From: 14-2 sp963628035
Lineage (GTDB): Bacteria; Bacillota; Clostridia; Lachnospirales; Lachnospiraceae
Reading direction: 5' to 3'
Assembly (NCBI GenBank): GCA_963628035.1
Contig: CAVGED010000096.1
Span: forward strand, 1 to 64,000
DNA length: 64,000 nt
Shown here: in pieces, positions 44,094-53,069 of the stretch
Numbering within the stretch: the stretch's first letter is position 1
How the letters are laid out: the number at the start of each line of letters is the position of its first letter
Made by a program: the position numbers and the translations under genes
The notes under the pieces: generated by a model
Database searches by the model: none
The model's input: the letters and a program-made list of their open reading frames with translations, nothing else
What the model was told of the DNA's origin: nothing

Positions 44094-44957
44094 TTAAAAA
44101 TCATCATTCGTATATCCACAGGCAGACAGCGTATACTTCTGCAGGAGATATTCATGGTCAAAATCCACGTCATACGGGATATCGCCGCGTATCATTGCAA
44201 GAAACTCCTGCATCATCACATCATAGCGTCCGGCTTCCGGAATCTCGATCGTCTGATAACAGTCTTTCCAGGGTTCGGACTGTTCCAGAATAGTCTCATG
44301 AACGATCATCGGCGCTTCTATGGGACTGACGGAAATACTTCCCTTTTCCCCATAGACGGTGAACTCCCGCTTTCCCCATCCATTTACCTCGACCGAAGAA
44401 ACCTTCACAGTGGCAATCCCGTCTTGATATTTCAGAACAGCCAGAGAGGTGTCCTCGAAGACCAATCCATCCTCGCCGGAACAGGTATGAAAAGTCCGAA
44501 GTTCCTCTGGTTCGCCCTTTATCTTCAGGCACAGATCCAGCAGATGTCCTCCGAATATGAACATTACCGGTGCTTTCACTCCATAGCCTATCAACTGCTT
44601 TTTGAACCAGCGAGGATGGCATGTGCTCATAGTGGCTGTAATATTGAGGATCTTTCCCAGTCTGCCTTCTTCTATCTGCCGCATAATATAACGGACACCT
44701 GCATTATAGCGGTACATATATCCGGTCTGATAGACCAACTTCTTTTCCTTAAGGATTGTAAGCAGCTTCTGCTTTGTATAAACATGGATCCCGTCATAAA
44801 CCCCCGGATTTTCTTCCCGCCTTCTTTCCAGCATTGTGGGGTCTTCCTCGCAAAGCCCCACAATTTCAATATTCTCATTCTGCTTTAATGTTCGGATTGC
44901 ATTCGCCGCATGATTATGACCGACGCCGAATATACCGATTTTAATGTTCCTTTCCAT
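44094..44957 (-). CDS. Gfo/Idh/MocA-family oxidoreductase
   Basis: 287 residues. N-terminal Rossmann motif IKIGIFGVGHNHA (NAD(P)-binding), then the usual substrate domain with a VSSVEVNGWGKREFTVYGEKGS strand region. The catalytic Lys of the common EKP motif is not obvious: TKQKL stands at that point, so the reaction is uncertain. Such enzymes act on sugars or inositols. The ATG at 44957 has GAGG at suitable distance. First gene of the operon, divergent from araC-type regulator. Confidence 0.9.
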   Translation of the reverse strand: MERNIKIGIFGVGHNHAANAIRTLKQNENIEIVGLCEEDPTMLERRREENPGVYDGIHVYTKQKLLTILKEKKLVYQTGYMYRYNAGVRYIMRQIEEGRLGKILNITATMSTCHPRWFKKQLIGYGVKAPVMFIFGGHLLDLCLKIKGEPEELRTFHTCSGEDGLVFEDTSLAVLKYQDGIATVKVSSVEVNGWGKREFTVYGEKGSISVSPIEAPMIVHETILEQSEPWKDCYQTIEIPEAGRYDVMMQEFLAMIRGDIPYDVDFDHEYLLQKYTLSACGYTNDDF

Positions 44958-45041
44958 CTCAATGTACCTCATACCAGAAAAATTTTATTCTCAAATGATA
45001 TCTATTTGAACTGCGAATCGCTCTCTTTTTTGTCTGTAATC

Positions 45042-45070
45042 ATTCTAAATCGTAACCATATGCTTGTAAA
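45042..45070 (-). promoter_or_regulatory. sigma-A promoter of the Gfo/EamA/quinone-oxidoreductase operon
   Basis: TTTACA, 17 bp, TAGAAT on the minus strand, about 85 bp before the oxidoreductase ATG, in the 262-bp A/T-rich divergent gap. Confidence 0.7.
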
Positions 45071-45137
45071 TAGATGTTTCTAGTACTTTTGTCGATTTTG
45101 ATACTATTTATTATCGTTTTTAAATTTTATGCATTCA

Positions 45138-45176
45138 TTGATTTTTATTGATTTTTGGCAATATCCGAATTATAAT
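45138..45176 (+). promoter_or_regulatory. promoter of the AraC-type regulator with a direct repeat
   Basis: TTGATT (45148-45153), 17 bp, TATAAT (45171-45176). The -35 region lies within two adjacent copies of ATTGATTTTT (45138-45157), a candidate binding site, perhaps for autoregulation. Confidence 0.7.
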
Positions 45177-45219
45177 CTCTATATAAGTTTCGAGCCTTGT
45201 GTTAGAAAAGGAGCATCCC

Positions 45220-46029
45220 ATGCATGAGATAAATCTTTCAGATATTATTTTGCATCACATACTTGCGGTGAACACCATCGTTATCGATCCCCACTGTCCC
45301 CATATGAAAAACAACCGGACTACCTACTCCCTGGCCTTGAAGCTGGAGGGCACGTCCTATTACTACTGCAACGGCGAAAATATCCTTTCTGACGCCCAGC
45401 ACCTGATCCTGATTTCCAAGGATGCCAGATATTCCTATGAATCTCTGGAGAAGGGACGCTGCATCATGATCGAATTTGACGCAGGGCTGGACTGTGAACC
45501 GTTTTCCTTCTATTCTTATACCCTGGCGGAAAAGAATATACAGGAGGTTGCCAAGAATTTTCTTTCCATTTCCCGGATCTGGGATTCCAAAAAAGAGAAT
45601 TACATACTGAAATGCAAGTCGAAGTTTTATAAGATTTTAGACCTGGCCTCAAGCAAGCCGGAATCTGCTTATATCCCGGCCTCCACAAAAGATATTTTAA
45701 ACACTGCTGTGGACTATATGCATATGCATTATGATGATATCAATATCTCCAATGATTCCCTTGCAGATATGTCCAACATCAGTACCGTCTACTTCCGCAA
45801 GCTTTTCACCAAGACCTTCGGCATATCCCCCATCAAGTATCTGAAGAAGATCCGTATGCAGAAGGCCAAGGAGCTGCTGATGGCAGATTCCGGTTCCATC
45901 TCCGATATTGCACGGCTGACAGGATTCACCAGCATCTCCACCTTCAGCAAGGTCTTCAAAGCGGAAAACGGCTTTTCGCCCACCGAATACGGAAAACAGA
46001 TCTATAAGAGAAGACAGAAATCGCTGTAA
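45220..46029 (+). CDS. AraC-family transcriptional regulator
   Basis: 269 residues. An N-terminal cupin-like sensing half (residues ~1-130, TTYSLALKLEGTSYYYCNG) and a C-terminal double HTH: the first helix pair in SNDSLADMSNISTVYFRKLFTKTFG, and the family signature ISDIARLTGFTSISTFSKVFK. The ATG at 45220 has AAGGAG seven bases away; a GTG at 45199 precedes the SD. Divergent from the Gfo/EamA/quinone oxidoreductase operon, its most likely target. Confidence 0.95.
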   Translation: MHEINLSDIILHHILAVNTIVIDPHCPHMKNNRTTYSLALKLEGTSYYYCNGENILSDAQHLILISKDARYSYESLEKGRCIMIEFDAGLDCEPFSFYSYTLAEKNIQEVAKNFLSISRIWDSKKENYILKCKSKFYKILDLASSKPESAYIPASTKDILNTAVDYMHMHYDDINISNDSLADMSNISTVYFRKLFTKTFGISPIKYLKKIRMQKAKELLMADSGSISDIARLTGFTSISTFSKVFKAENGFSPTEYGKQIYKRRQKSL

Positions 46030-46051
46030 GCTCGCATGCCTACAGCGATTT
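46018..46051. terminator. bidirectional terminator between the AraC gene and metH
   Basis: 11-bp perfect arms AAATCGCTGTA / TACAGCGATTT with a 12-nt loop, including the AraC stop codon, in the 53-bp convergent gap; TTTCTTATAT follows on the plus strand. Confidence 0.8.
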
Positions 46052-46082
46052 CTTATATGGCTTTCGTCAGATTGTTCCTTTC

Positions 46083-48713
46083 CTACCCCATCAACCGCTT
46101 CACCAGCTCCACGGCTCCTACCGCATCCTCGGAATAGCCGTCTGCGCCGATCTGTGTGGCGTAATCCTGCGTGACTGCCGCACCGCCCACAATGACCTTC
46201 ACATCCAGTCCTTGGCGGCGCACCTCTTCTATGACCTCCTTCATATACGTCATGGTGGTGGTCATCAGTGCCGACAGGCCGATAACATCCGCATGGTGCT
46301 CCCTGGCGGCGGCAACTATGGTCTCCTTGTCCACATCCTTCCCCAGGTCAAAGACACGAAATCCGTAGTTTTTCATCATCATAGCCACCAGATTCTTGCC
46401 GATATCATGGATATCTCCCTTGACCGTGGCAATAACCACTGTTGGTCCCTGGCTGTCTCCCTGTGCTTCCATGAGCACCGGTTCTAAGACAGCGACGCCC
46501 TCTTCCATGGCCTTGGCACTTAAGATAAGCTGGGGCAGGAAATACTTCTGCTGGTTGAACAGTTCCCCAACCTCATTGATGGCAGGGATCAACACCTGAT
46601 CCAGCAATTCCTTCGCAGGCTCACCGACTCTGAGTGCCTCGCCGATATGTTCTGCCGCCTGCTTCGCCTGTCCTTTCAGCACATCCTGACGGATGGCTTC
46701 CCGTAGCTGACTGGAAAGATTCTGACTTTCTGTCTGACTATCTTGTTTCCCACTCTCCTGGCTGAGCCTTCGATCCTCCACATGGCTTCCCGTCTCACTG
46801 CCAGCCGCATTTTTCGTCTGACTCTCCACATGATTCAATGGCCGACTTTTTGCGCTTTCGTCTATGTTTTTTGAAGGCTGCTTCTCCTGCAACTCCCTCT
46901 GCTTCTGGCAGTCCTCTACATACCGCACTGCCGCCAGATCCTTACCCATCAACAGATCCGCTGCAAAGCGGCTGCGCTGGAACAATTCCTGGGAGGGATT
47001 GGAGATAGCCATAGTCAGTCCCTGAGCAATAGCCATAGACAGGAATGCGGCATTTACATAACTCCGCTCCGGCAGACCGAAGGAGATATTGGAAAGTCCG
47101 CAGATGGTGGCAAAGCCCTCCTGATGACAGCGTGCAACAGTGGCGAGAGTATCTCTGGCCGCCATAGGCTCCGCGGCCACAGCCGCTACCAGCCCATCCA
47201 CAACAATATCCTCCTTGGCAAAGCCCAGCGCGCGTGCCTTCTCCCACACATATTGAATGTTCTCCCAGCGCTCCGCCTGATTCTTCGGAAGGCCGTTATC
47301 CTTCAGCGGAAGCAGGACAAACATCGCTCCATACTTCTTTACAATTGGCAAAAGCTTCTCAATCTTGACCTTTTCACAGGAGACAGAGTTCACCAGGGCT
47401 CGCCCCGGATAGCGCCGCAATGCTGCCGCGATCACCTCAGGATTGCTGGAATCGATGCAAAGAGGTATCCCTGCCACCGGACCTGCCTCCTCGATCACCC
47501 TAAGCATCATGGCCTGTTCATCGATTCCGCCCATCCCCACGTTGATATCCAGGATGGAAGCCCCCTGCCGCACCTGATCTCTGGCCATGTCGCAGGCCAT
47601 ATCAAGGCTTCCGGCTAAAAGCTCCGCCTGAAGCTTCTTCTTTCCGGTGGGATTGATGCGCTCGCCAACGATATGAAAAGGCCCATCCAGTGTAAACTCC
47701 AGAAAGCTCCGCTCGCAGGAGAGAAGCCTGCGGCGTGATCCGTCGGTACTGTCAGCTCCAGCTTCCCTGCCAACAATGCCTGCCTCGATATCCATGCCTG
47801 TATCGCCAGCTCCGGTGTCTCTGCCGTTTTTCCTGCAGCGTTCCGGGATCCTTCTCCCCATAGCCTCGATATAGGAAGGATCCGTTCCGCAGCAGCCGCC
47901 CACCACAGTGGCTCCTGCCTCCACCAGCTCCTTCATACCGTCTGCAAAGGCATCCTTTGGCATGTCAAACACAGTCCTGCCATTTTCCAGTCTTGGCAGT
48001 CCTGCGTTGGGCTTGGCGATCAGCGGAACCGTCGCATAAGAAGCCATCTCACGGATCAGCGGCAGCATCGTATCCGGCCCGCTGGAGCAGTTGAGCCCGA
48101 AGGCATCCACGCCAAGAGCCTCCATGGTGATCAGCGCCGTCACCGGATCCGTGCCATAGAGGGTTCTGCCGCTATTTTCCAGAGTAATAGTCACAAATAC
48201 CGGAAGCTCCGTGGCTTCCTTCACTGCCAGAACTGCCGCCCGGCACTCCTGTATGCTCATCATGGTCTCTACCACGATGAGATCCGCCCCTGCCTCGGCG
48301 ATAGCAGTCACCTGCTCTTTATAGATATCTACCAGCTCCTCGAAGTCCATCTCCCCCATAGGAGCCAGCGGCTGTCCCGTCATGGTGATATCTCCGGCAA
48401 CCAGACACCGTTGGGAAGCTTCCTCCACCGCCTGCTTACTCAATGCCACCAGACGCTGATTGATCTCCTTTACGCTTTCCTTGACACCATACTCCTTAAG
48501 CTTAACGGAATTTCCGGAAAAGGTAGGCGCATAAATAATCTGGCTTCCTGCCCGTATATAGCTTTTCTGAAGTTCTATCAGCACGTCCGGATGTTCAAGA
48601 ATCCACAGCTCCGGGCAAACACCCGCAGGCATTCCCGCCCGCTGCAGATTTGTCCCGGTCGCTCCATCCAGAAACAATATTTCTTTTTTCAGTCTTTCCC
48701 GCAGATTATTCAT
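46083..48713 (-). CDS. metH: cobalamin-dependent methionine synthase, lacking the reactivation domain
   Basis: 876 residues: homocysteine methyltransferase domain (~1-300; zinc Cys in GLNCSSG and GGCCGT), pterin-binding domain (INPTGKKKL, DINVGMGG), helical cap and B12-binding domain with D-x-H-x-x-G at ~767-772 (GDIHDIGKN). The C-terminal SAM-binding activation domain of E. coli MetH (~1230 residues) is missing, as usual in Clostridia, so reactivation needs another protein. Two polar linkers, one Ser/Gln/Glu-rich before the cap, are unusually long. Its ATG overlaps the stop of the upstream gene (ATGA). Confidence 0.95.
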   Translation of the reverse strand: MNNLRERLKKEILFLDGATGTNLQRAGMPAGVCPELWILEHPDVLIELQKSYIRAGSQIIYAPTFSGNSVKLKEYGVKESVKEINQRLVALSKQAVEEASQRCLVAGDITMTGQPLAPMGEMDFEELVDIYKEQVTAIAEAGADLIVVETMMSIQECRAAVLAVKEATELPVFVTITLENSGRTLYGTDPVTALITMEALGVDAFGLNCSSGPDTMLPLIREMASYATVPLIAKPNAGLPRLENGRTVFDMPKDAFADGMKELVEAGATVVGGCCGTDPSYIEAMGRRIPERCRKNGRDTGAGDTGMDIEAGIVGREAGADSTDGSRRRLLSCERSFLEFTLDGPFHIVGERINPTGKKKLQAELLAGSLDMACDMARDQVRQGASILDINVGMGGIDEQAMMLRVIEEAGPVAGIPLCIDSSNPEVIAAALRRYPGRALVNSVSCEKVKIEKLLPIVKKYGAMFVLLPLKDNGLPKNQAERWENIQYVWEKARALGFAKEDIVVDGLVAAVAAEPMAARDTLATVARCHQEGFATICGLSNISFGLPERSYVNAAFLSMAIAQGLTMAISNPSQELFQRSRFAADLLMGKDLAAVRYVEDCQKQRELQEKQPSKNIDESAKSRPLNHVESQTKNAAGSETGSHVEDRRLSQESGKQDSQTESQNLSSQLREAIRQDVLKGQAKQAAEHIGEALRVGEPAKELLDQVLIPAINEVGELFNQQKYFLPQLILSAKAMEEGVAVLEPVLMEAQGDSQGPTVVIATVKGDIHDIGKNLVAMMMKNYGFRVFDLGKDVDKETIVAAAREHHADVIGLSALMTTTMTYMKEVIEEVRRQGLDVKVIVGGAAVTQDYATQIGADGYSEDAVGAVELVKRLMG

Positions 48714-50596
48714 TGCACACCCTTTTCTCTCATTCGCTTCATAATCGTACTTATCATCGATGCCCGGTTAAAGGGAACCATGAAATAAAATCCGTCCCCG
48801 ATCTCTGCCAACTGCTCCAGTGTTTCCAACGCAATTGCTACTCCGACAACCTCGCCTTCCTCACGACTCATATCCTTGTGATAGCGGGCTACCACTTCCT
48901 CCGGCACATGGACGCCGGACATCTCATTCTTCATATAGCAGGCATTGCGGTAGCTGACCAAGGGCATGATCCCGCAAAGGATCTTCGTATCCACCTGCTC
49001 CTTCACATAAGCGATACGCTCCACATCCTCCCGGCTGTAGATGGGCTGGGTCAGGAAGTAGCTGGCTCCGGCCTCGATTTTCCGTTTCATGCGTTCGATC
49101 TCCTTGTCCAGATTGGCGCGCCCGTAATTCAATGCTCCCCCATAGACAATGGGATCCTCCTGAAAATATTCCAGATTCATCTGCCGGACATACTCCATCA
49201 GCGTGATGGAATTGAAATCATACACCGGCGATGTCCCGCTTCTTGCTCCTCCCGGCACCGGATCTCCGGTCACCAGAAGCAGATTGCGTATGCCATTCAT
49301 ATGAGCACCCAGGAAGGCAGCTCCCATGCCGAGACGGTTCCGGTCTCTGCAGCTTACGTGGGGCATAACCGGGATCTCCAGCTCCCTCTGTATCTTCACT
49401 CCGGTCATCAGGGAGTCCGCCCGCATCTTCCCCATGGGAGAATCCGCGAAGGTGAGCATGTCTGCTCCAGCCTCCTTTAAAAGCAATGCTGCACGAATGA
49501 TCTTCTCATCGTTTCCATCAAAAGGCGGATCCAGCTCTACCACCACCGGCTTCTTTGATCCATGAAGCTTCTGATAGAATTCATTCCGTTCCTTCTGCAC
49601 GGTCTGTTCGCCGGAAACACTGCTTACATGATGCATCCGCCGTGGCTTGCCAAGACTTACATGCTCCTTAAGCCGCCGTATATAGGACGGCGAGGTGCCG
49701 CAGCAGCCACCCATGAAGTTCACGCCCAGCGCCGCCAGTTCCTTCATATTCTCGCAGAAATAATCCACGTTCTCCTGATAACCTGTCCGTTCCCGGAGAA
49801 TTCCGGGATATCCGGAATTCGGCATTACCGATACCACCAGGTCTCCAAAATCCAGCTTTTTTAAAATCTGCAGCATGTGCGTGGAACCGATGCCGCAGTT
49901 AAATCCAACGCCGTCCAACACCTGACTTGCACCTGCCTGATCCAGTACACTCTGCGCCCGGATGCCGGCACTGGTATAACCGTACTTATTCAAGCAAAAA
50001 CTTGCCATGATGAAAATATCTTCCCTCTTTTTCTTCAGATATTCCGCCACCGGCAGGATATACTGAAAATCAGCGAAGGTCTCAAACCATATGATCCCGG
50101 CTCCGGCTGCCAGATGCGCATCGGCAATGGCAAAATACTCCTCCAGAAGCTCCTGTTCTTCCATTCCCTGAGTCGGAACAGGACCGATATCTCCGGCCAC
50201 AAAAATCTCCTGCTCTGTCTGCCTGTCTCGAATGCTCTGTTCCCCTTGAATGGATTGCTCTTCTTGAATGTCCTGCTCCTCCCGGATGGCCTGATGTGCC
50301 AGTCGGTGCGCCGCCCCGATATTGTCCGCAAGCTGCCGCAGCATTTTCTCACGCCCAGCCCCGGACTCCGGCCGGACTCCAAACAGAGTCGACGGATTGG
50401 AGGCGAAGCTGTTGGTTCGCAAGAGCCTTGCTCCTGCCTGCAGGTATTCCTTGTGGATGGCAAGAATCCGTTCCGGCTGACTCACGTTAAGAAGCTCCGG
50501 GCTGCGTCGATCCGCTGGGAACAGTTCTCCGCAATAGGTTCCCATTGCCCCGTCCGCCAATATCTGATGTTCTCTGAAATATTCCTTTAAATTCAC
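48710..50596 (-). CDS. bifunctional homocysteine S-methyltransferase / 5,10-methylenetetrahydrofolate reductase
   Basis: 628 residues. N-terminal zinc methyltransferase domain (DGAMGTYCGEL, GFNCGIGST, GGCCGTSP); C-terminal MTHFR domain (VELDPPF, TFADSPMGKMR, LLVTGDPVP, FLTQPIYS). The second half makes the 5-methyl-THF used by MetH, whose gene follows with a 4-nt overlap. An EEQ/EQS-repeat insertion of ~25 residues interrupts the first domain. The start is best placed at GTG 50596, ten bases after GGAGG; ATG 50605 abuts the SD and 50629 has no clear SD. Confidence 0.94.
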   Translation of the reverse strand: MNLKEYFREHQILADGAMGTYCGELFPADRRSPELLNVSQPERILAIHKEYLQAGARLLRTNSFASNPSTLFGVRPESGAGREKMLRQLADNIGAAHRLAHQAIREEQDIQEEQSIQGEQSIRDRQTEQEIFVAGDIGPVPTQGMEEQELLEEYFAIADAHLAAGAGIIWFETFADFQYILPVAEYLKKKREDIFIMASFCLNKYGYTSAGIRAQSVLDQAGASQVLDGVGFNCGIGSTHMLQILKKLDFGDLVVSVMPNSGYPGILRERTGYQENVDYFCENMKELAALGVNFMGGCCGTSPSYIRRLKEHVSLGKPRRMHHVSSVSGEQTVQKERNEFYQKLHGSKKPVVVELDPPFDGNDEKIIRAALLLKEAGADMLTFADSPMGKMRADSLMTGVKIQRELEIPVMPHVSCRDRNRLGMGAAFLGAHMNGIRNLLLVTGDPVPGGARSGTSPVYDFNSITLMEYVRQMNLEYFQEDPIVYGGALNYGRANLDKEIERMKRKIEAGASYFLTQPIYSREDVERIAYVKEQVDTKILCGIMPLVSYRNACYMKNEMSGVHVPEEVVARYHKDMSREEGEVVGVAIALETLEQLAEIGDGFYFMVPFNRASMISTIMKRMREKGVQ

Positions 50597-50632
50597 TGAA
50601 ATCATTCCTCCAATGCTTCTTTTACACATGAT

Positions 50633-51478
50633 TCACCGTCCATGGGACAGCTCTTCCAGCATCCTCTTCACCGTCTTTCCCGTTACCGGGTGACGCTTAT
50701 AGGGACACAGCTCCGCCAGCGGACGCAGTACAAAGTCCCGGTTCGCCATATCCGGGTGCGGCAGCAGGAGCTTCGGATCCTCCGTAACCAGATCATCGTA
50801 GAAGATCAGATCCAGATCCAGAGTTCTCGGTCCCCAATGCACCAGACGCTCCCGTCCGGCCTCCGCCTCGATCCGGTTCATCTCTGTAAGCAGCTCCATG
50901 GGCGTAAGAAGTGTGGCGACGGATAGACAGCCATTTAAGAAGTTATCCTGCTCCACGCCCCCATAGGGCTCCGTCTCAAGAAGTTGGGATACCTGTTCTA
51001 CCCGGATTCCCTCCATCTGTCCCAGCTTATCAACAGCTTCCGTAATGTAGGCCTTCTTATCCCCCAGGTTGGAACCCAGGGCGATATATGCCTTATGCCA
51101 GCTTCGACTGATTTTAACAGATACGGACTCCAAGGGCAGACCAATGGGCGCCCATGGCTTTATGATCTCCAGATCGATGCGAGCCAGGTGTGGTGTTGTA
51201 AGCAGCAGGTGCTCTGCCAAGCGCTCTGCAGCCGATTCGATCAGGTGATACGTGTTTTCCTTCAGGAAACGGGTGATCTCCTTACAGATGATTCCGTAAT
51301 GAATCGACCTTTCAAGTTCATCCGTAAGCCCCGCCTCGCGCGTGTCGGTGTAGAGCGATGCATTTACCAGAAACTTCTGCCCCAGCTTCGTCTCTTCGGG
51401 AAATACACCGTGGTTGCCGAACACCTCCAGGTGCCGGATTTGTATTGTATCTTGTTCTTCCATAATCGTATTATGCAT
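50633..51478 (-). CDS. folK: bifunctional dihydroneopterin aldolase / HPPK (FolB-FolK fusion)
   Basis: 281 residues. FolB (~1-120): IRHLEVFGNHGVFPEE and YHLIESAAERLAEHLL. FolK (~128-281): AYIALGSNLGDKKAYI, then GPRTLDLDLIFYDD and LPHPDMANRDFVLRPL. The fusion converts dihydroneopterin to 6-hydroxymethyl-dihydropterin and then its diphosphate. GAGG lies ten bases before the ATG at 51478; MEEQ at 51463 is an alternative start. Confidence 0.96.
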   Translation of the reverse strand: MHNTIMEEQDTIQIRHLEVFGNHGVFPEETKLGQKFLVNASLYTDTREAGLTDELERSIHYGIICKEITRFLKENTYHLIESAAERLAEHLLLTTPHLARIDLEIIKPWAPIGLPLESVSVKISRSWHKAYIALGSNLGDKKAYITEAVDKLGQMEGIRVEQVSQLLETEPYGGVEQDNFLNGCLSVATLLTPMELLTEMNRIEAEAGRERLVHWGPRTLDLDLIFYDDLVTEDPKLLLPHPDMANRDFVLRPLAELCPYKRHPVTGKTVKRMLEELSHGR

Positions 51479-51562
51479 CCGTCTAAAACCTCGTTGAGCT
51501 TTCTTCTTATTGATCCTACTGATTCTATTAATCGCTTTGTTCGTTGATCCGGCTGATCGTTC

Positions 51563-52375
51563 CTATCCCCTGCTGTCCCGGATAGCCTCCGTCATCCGGA
51601 TGGCCCATACATTCTCCTTTACGTCGTGGACACGCACGAACGCGCATCCCTTCTGCACGGCGTACACCGTAGTCACCAATGTCCCCTCCAGACGCTCCTC
51701 CACCGGAAGATCCAGTGTCAGCCCGATCACGGACTTTCTGGAGGTTCCCAAGAGGATCGGGCAGCCCAGCTCATGAAGCTGCTCCAGAGAATCAATAACC
51801 ATAAGGTTCTGCTCGCGCGTCTTGCCAAAACCAACTCCCGGATCCAGGATGATCCGCTCCCTGGCAATTCCTGACGCCTCCGCGATCCGAAGCGTCTCTG
51901 TCAGATCCTGCTTCACCTCTGCCATCAGATCTTGGTATACCGCTTCGCTTCGATTGTGCATAAGACAGCAGGCTGCGCCGCTCTCTGCGATGAGCTGCGC
52001 CAACTTCCCATCATGCTTTAAACCCCAGATATCGTTGATGAGATCGGCACCTGCCTTTAAGGCTTCCGCAGCCACCGCAGATTTATACGTATCGATAGAG
52101 AGCGGCACATCGAATTCTGCCTTCAGCCGTTCCAATACCGGAGCAATACGCTCGATCTCCTCCTGATCTGTAATCTTCACATGTCCCGGCCGGGTAGATT
52201 CCCCGCCAACATCCAGAATATCAGCACCCTCCGCGATCATACTTGCCGCATGCGCAAGCGCCCGGTCTATGGTATTATATTTTCCGCCGTCCGAAAAGGA
52301 ATCCGGTGTCACATTCAGGATTCCCATCACATAGGTGTGACGACCGATATCAAAATCTCGATTTCCAATGAGCAT
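51563..52375 (-). CDS. folP: dihydropteroate synthase
   Basis: Joins the pterin diphosphate to p-aminobenzoate; the sulfonamide target. 270 residues with MGILNVTPDSFSDGG, DVGGESTRPGH and ILDPGVGFGK intact. GGAGG lies seven bases before the ATG. Fourth-order position in the folate operon is consistent with biochemistry. Confidence 0.98.
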   Translation of the reverse strand: MLIGNRDFDIGRHTYVMGILNVTPDSFSDGGKYNTIDRALAHAASMIAEGADILDVGGESTRPGHVKITDQEEIERIAPVLERLKAEFDVPLSIDTYKSAVAAEALKAGADLINDIWGLKHDGKLAQLIAESGAACCLMHNRSEAVYQDLMAEVKQDLTETLRIAEASGIARERIILDPGVGFGKTREQNLMVIDSLEQLHELGCPILLGTSRKSVIGLTLDLPVEERLEGTLVTTVYAVQKGCAFVRVHDVKENVWAIRMTEAIRDSRG

Positions 52376-52459
52376 TTTTCATCCTCCATATCACATTTTC
52401 CTCTATCACAGAGTGCTCTTTCTGATGATAGAATACCGCGAAGTACTATGTCATCGAAT

Positions 52460-53017
52460 TCACTTTCCTATGACACCAAAAAACCTCTGCTGCAGCTCCT
52501 CCGATTCCGCAAATGTTCCCCGGACTGCATATGTCACGGTCTTGCTTCCCGGCTTCTTTACGCCGCGCATAGTCATGCACATATGCTCCGCCTCCAGCAG
52601 CACCATGGCTCCCGCCGGCTTTAAGTATTCCATGATGGCATCCGCGATCTGATCCGTGAGCTGCTCCTGAATCTGCGGCCTTCTGGCAAACACCTCCACC
52701 GTTCTGGCCAGCTTGCTTAAGCCAACCACTCTTCCATTGGGAATGTAGGCCACATGGGCTTTCCCATAGAAAGGCAGCAAATGGTGCTCGCAGGTGGAAT
52801 AGAACACAATATCCTTCTCCACCACCATACGGTCATTCTTTGCCGGAAATGTCTTCGTGAGGTATTCCTCCGGGCTTTCCTCCATCCCTCCGTATATCTC
52901 CTCATACATCCGGGCGATCCGCTCCGGTGTTCCCAGAAGTCCCTCGCGGTTCACGTCTTCCCCGATTCCTGCAAGAAGCAGCCGCACCCCTTCTTCAATC
53001 TTACTCTTGTCTATCAT
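52460..53017 (-). CDS. folE: GTP cyclohydrolase I
   Basis: First step of folate synthesis, GTP to dihydroneopterin triphosphate. 185 residues; the zinc/catalytic block STCEHHLLPFYGKAHVAYIP and the downstream ADAIMEYLKPAG and HMCMTMRG are intact. Confidence 0.98.
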   Translation of the reverse strand: MIDKSKIEEGVRLLLAGIGEDVNREGLLGTPERIARMYEEIYGGMEESPEEYLTKTFPAKNDRMVVEKDIVFYSTCEHHLLPFYGKAHVAYIPNGRVVGLSKLARTVEVFARRPQIQEQLTDQIADAIMEYLKPAGAMVLLEAEHMCMTMRGVKKPGSKTVTYAVRGTFAESEELQQRFFGVIGK

Positions 53018-53069
53018 CTTTCATCCCGCTTTTCTATCTATTTTAGCATGCATATTTCCCTATTTTTTA

